NCBI GenBank assembly: GCA_029880425.1 | Contig: JAOUOK010000076.1 | Location: 1-7,338 of the forward strand | DNA length: 7,338 nucleotides | DNA from: Gammaproteobacteria bacterium | GTDB taxonomy: Bacteria; Pseudomonadota; Gammaproteobacteria; UBA6429; Thiohalophilaceae | Reading direction: 5' to 3' | Part shown: piece by piece, positions 7,101-7,338 of the stretch | How positions within the stretch are numbered: the stretch's first letter is position 1 | Layout: each line of letters opens with the position of its first letter | Program-made: the position numbers and the translations under genes | Notes under the pieces: model-generated | The model's input: the letters and a program-made list of their open reading frames with translations, nothing else | Database searches by the model: none | What the model was told of the DNA's origin: nothing

Positions 7101-7338
7101 TCCAGTTCTTCAATATGCCAGATTAACTGACCACTCGCGATCGGTTCTATCGGGTATAGCAATGCCGAGAGGTAAACATCTCTCTGCTTAATATTTGTGC
7201 TGATGTTATGGCCAGGATTAAGTGCCTCACTGTCATCGAGTATGGCATTAAGGTCCTGCAGGGTGATGCGACCATTTTTAAAATATTCGCGGTAACGTTC
7301 AACTGCTTCATAGCCGTATGCACCGGTGAGATTGTTTG
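4190..7338 (-). CDS. dabA: DabA, UPF0753/DUF2309 CO2-hydrating subunit of a DAB inorganic-carbon transporter (5' end cut by window edge)
   Basis: Soluble or peripheral subunit of a DAB (MpsAB-like) system; the family is thought to hydrate CO2 to bicarbonate at a beta-carbonic-anhydrase-like zinc site, driven by a membrane partner. The frame is open from the right edge (first full codon 7336-7334) to a TAA at 4192-4190, giving 1048 visible residues. Counting from that codon, the zinc set is C510 and D512 (CMDDREES, 5809-5801), H700 (MGHGSYS, 5239-5237) and C715 (YDCGACSG, 5194-5192). The H-to-C spacing of 15 equals that of H524/C539 in Halothiobacillus DabA, as I recall it; R514 would complete the Asp-Arg pair. 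A hydrophobic stretch at about 603-622 may be a membrane contact. The C-terminal part carries family blocks GINLEYYFS, HNVSGL and SSDLRTGLP. The visible N-terminus (GYEAVERYREYFKNGRIT) is an internal family block, so I infer that some tens of residues are missing. It is a long form of the family. A TTG at 7162 is not the start. Product class is secure; transported species is inferred. Confidence 0.95.
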   Translation of the reverse strand, partial: NNLTGAYGYEAVERYREYFKNGRITLQDLNAILDDSEALNPGHNISTNIKQRDVYLSALLYPIEPIASGQLIWHIEELDQLNQFQQDVSEESRTKLLKSAMLHDEKTEAQAINKLWSACLQTLNLENYQLHPEELMDLDPEAAESMLRDVTPDDVPDISNISMLHRQVIKDAKNLLGQLFRKVGHDTSLRGFLYSITGKDILDEIRPMLQQHLASYLDQGLSGWHQKNRDQGFYRVWRNSAQHDLMHVFEQIPDWQDSIESLPDDAMDTIIMLLNQLGIPETHWVNYLQRLALEIPGWSGMFLWRHLHPGYKNQAQPVEMLDYLAVRLVLERLYAQRLCRQQWQIEANLDILRWYFRRRHSEFFVRYVLFNDHLPEYLMTLAQRQVERSLLDHEHYFPWKQLADMIMAWRNTPMSDQVKNYSVFTHAWPLFRLAQHLGLCATDIVELEDSAIKQIFDCLAALDNETTGFIWLQAYERNYREALFNAVVANENRGRWKNGDGRPEAQVTFCMDDREESFRRHLEEHNPMIETLGAAGFFGVPINWKGQDDSETTPLCPVVVEPVHTLCEVVDDSHQEQLPKHQKRRSLRLKLQYLVQQETVRSLLSPILITLSAPFSLLALLGKTFSFRAMHVLGEKLRRRFDISLPTHVEVTATEAKANATPADNQFGFTDTEQADRVLGFLKTVGLNKQLAPLVVMMGHGSYSINNPHLAAYDCGACSGRHGGPNARIFAAIANRPEVRALLAQRGYKIPQDTWFLGAEHNTADERITWYDLDKIPQSQQPAFEKLRKEIDFVTKKSAHERCRRLKSAPKKPKLNQALKHIVGRSYDISQARPELGHATNAAAFIGRRAISQGAFFDRRVFMISYDPSQDDDEGHIIEAILLAAGPVGAGINLEYYFSTVNNEQYGSGSKVTHNVSGLFAVMDGTSSDLRTGLPKQMIEIHEAMRLQVLVEAKIDVLTKIYLRQPALQELVGKGWLLLSAKDPDSAQIHVFIPDKGFVPWEGQQSELPLVNNSTDWYDGKHLPLSPALIKQPSDNMDTQPNQEAGYA
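4204..4209 (-). promoter_or_regulatory. Strong Shine-Dalgarno for the DabB-like gene
   Basis: On the coding strand AGGAGG stands 6 nt before the ATG at 4197 and lies within the last codons of dabA. It fixes the DabB start and allows efficient initiation despite the 8-nt overlap. It is the strongest ribosome-binding site in the window. Confidence 0.85.

Overview
The window carries one tightly packed, minus-strand gene cluster that reads from the right edge to the left edge. It encodes a DAB-type inorganic-carbon accumulation system: a very long DabA (UPF0753/DUF2309, beta-carbonic-anhydrase-like) followed by three different membrane proteins of the complex I antiporter-like (Proton_antipo_M, NuoL/NuoM) family. 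Base composition is moderately AT-rich (about 44% GC by eye). Protein wording resembles gammaproteobacterial homologues, so I infer a gammaproteobacterium, possibly a chemolithoautotroph or another CO2-fixing or CO2-demanding bacterium. Nothing in the window identifies the genus.

Layout in transcription order (right to left). (1) dabA, 7338 to 4190, enters through the right edge and lacks its true start. (2) A NuoL-like DabB candidate, 4197 to 2665, overlaps dabA by 8 nt and has a near-perfect Shine-Dalgarno inside the end of dabA. (3) A first NuoM-like protein, 2665 to 1145, starts on the last base of the previous stop codon (TAATG). (4) A 39-nt gap that holds a possible 11-codon micro-ORF. 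(5) A second NuoM-like protein, from 1105, leaves through the left edge after 368 codons. There is no RNA gene, mobile element, CRISPR array, convincing promoter or terminator in the window, and no gene-free stretch longer than 39 nt. Everything visible looks like part of one polycistronic unit.

Working model. DabA keeps the Cys-Asp-His-Cys set expected for a beta-CA-like zinc site and would hydrate CO2 to bicarbonate on the cytoplasmic side. The membrane partners would couple this to a cation gradient. The best-characterised DAB/Mps systems are described as DabA plus one NuoL-like DabB. Here three antiporter-like subunits follow DabA, and their ion-channel residues appear to be divided among them. 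The NuoL-like protein has Lys where the key TM5 Glu is expected and lacks the last core helices. The first NuoM-like protein has lost the TM5 Glu and the TM7 Lys (now Arg). Only the second NuoM-like protein keeps the Glu/Lys/Lys set. I infer that the last subunit may be the true ion-conducting module while the other two are adaptors. That division of labour is the most interesting feature of the window.
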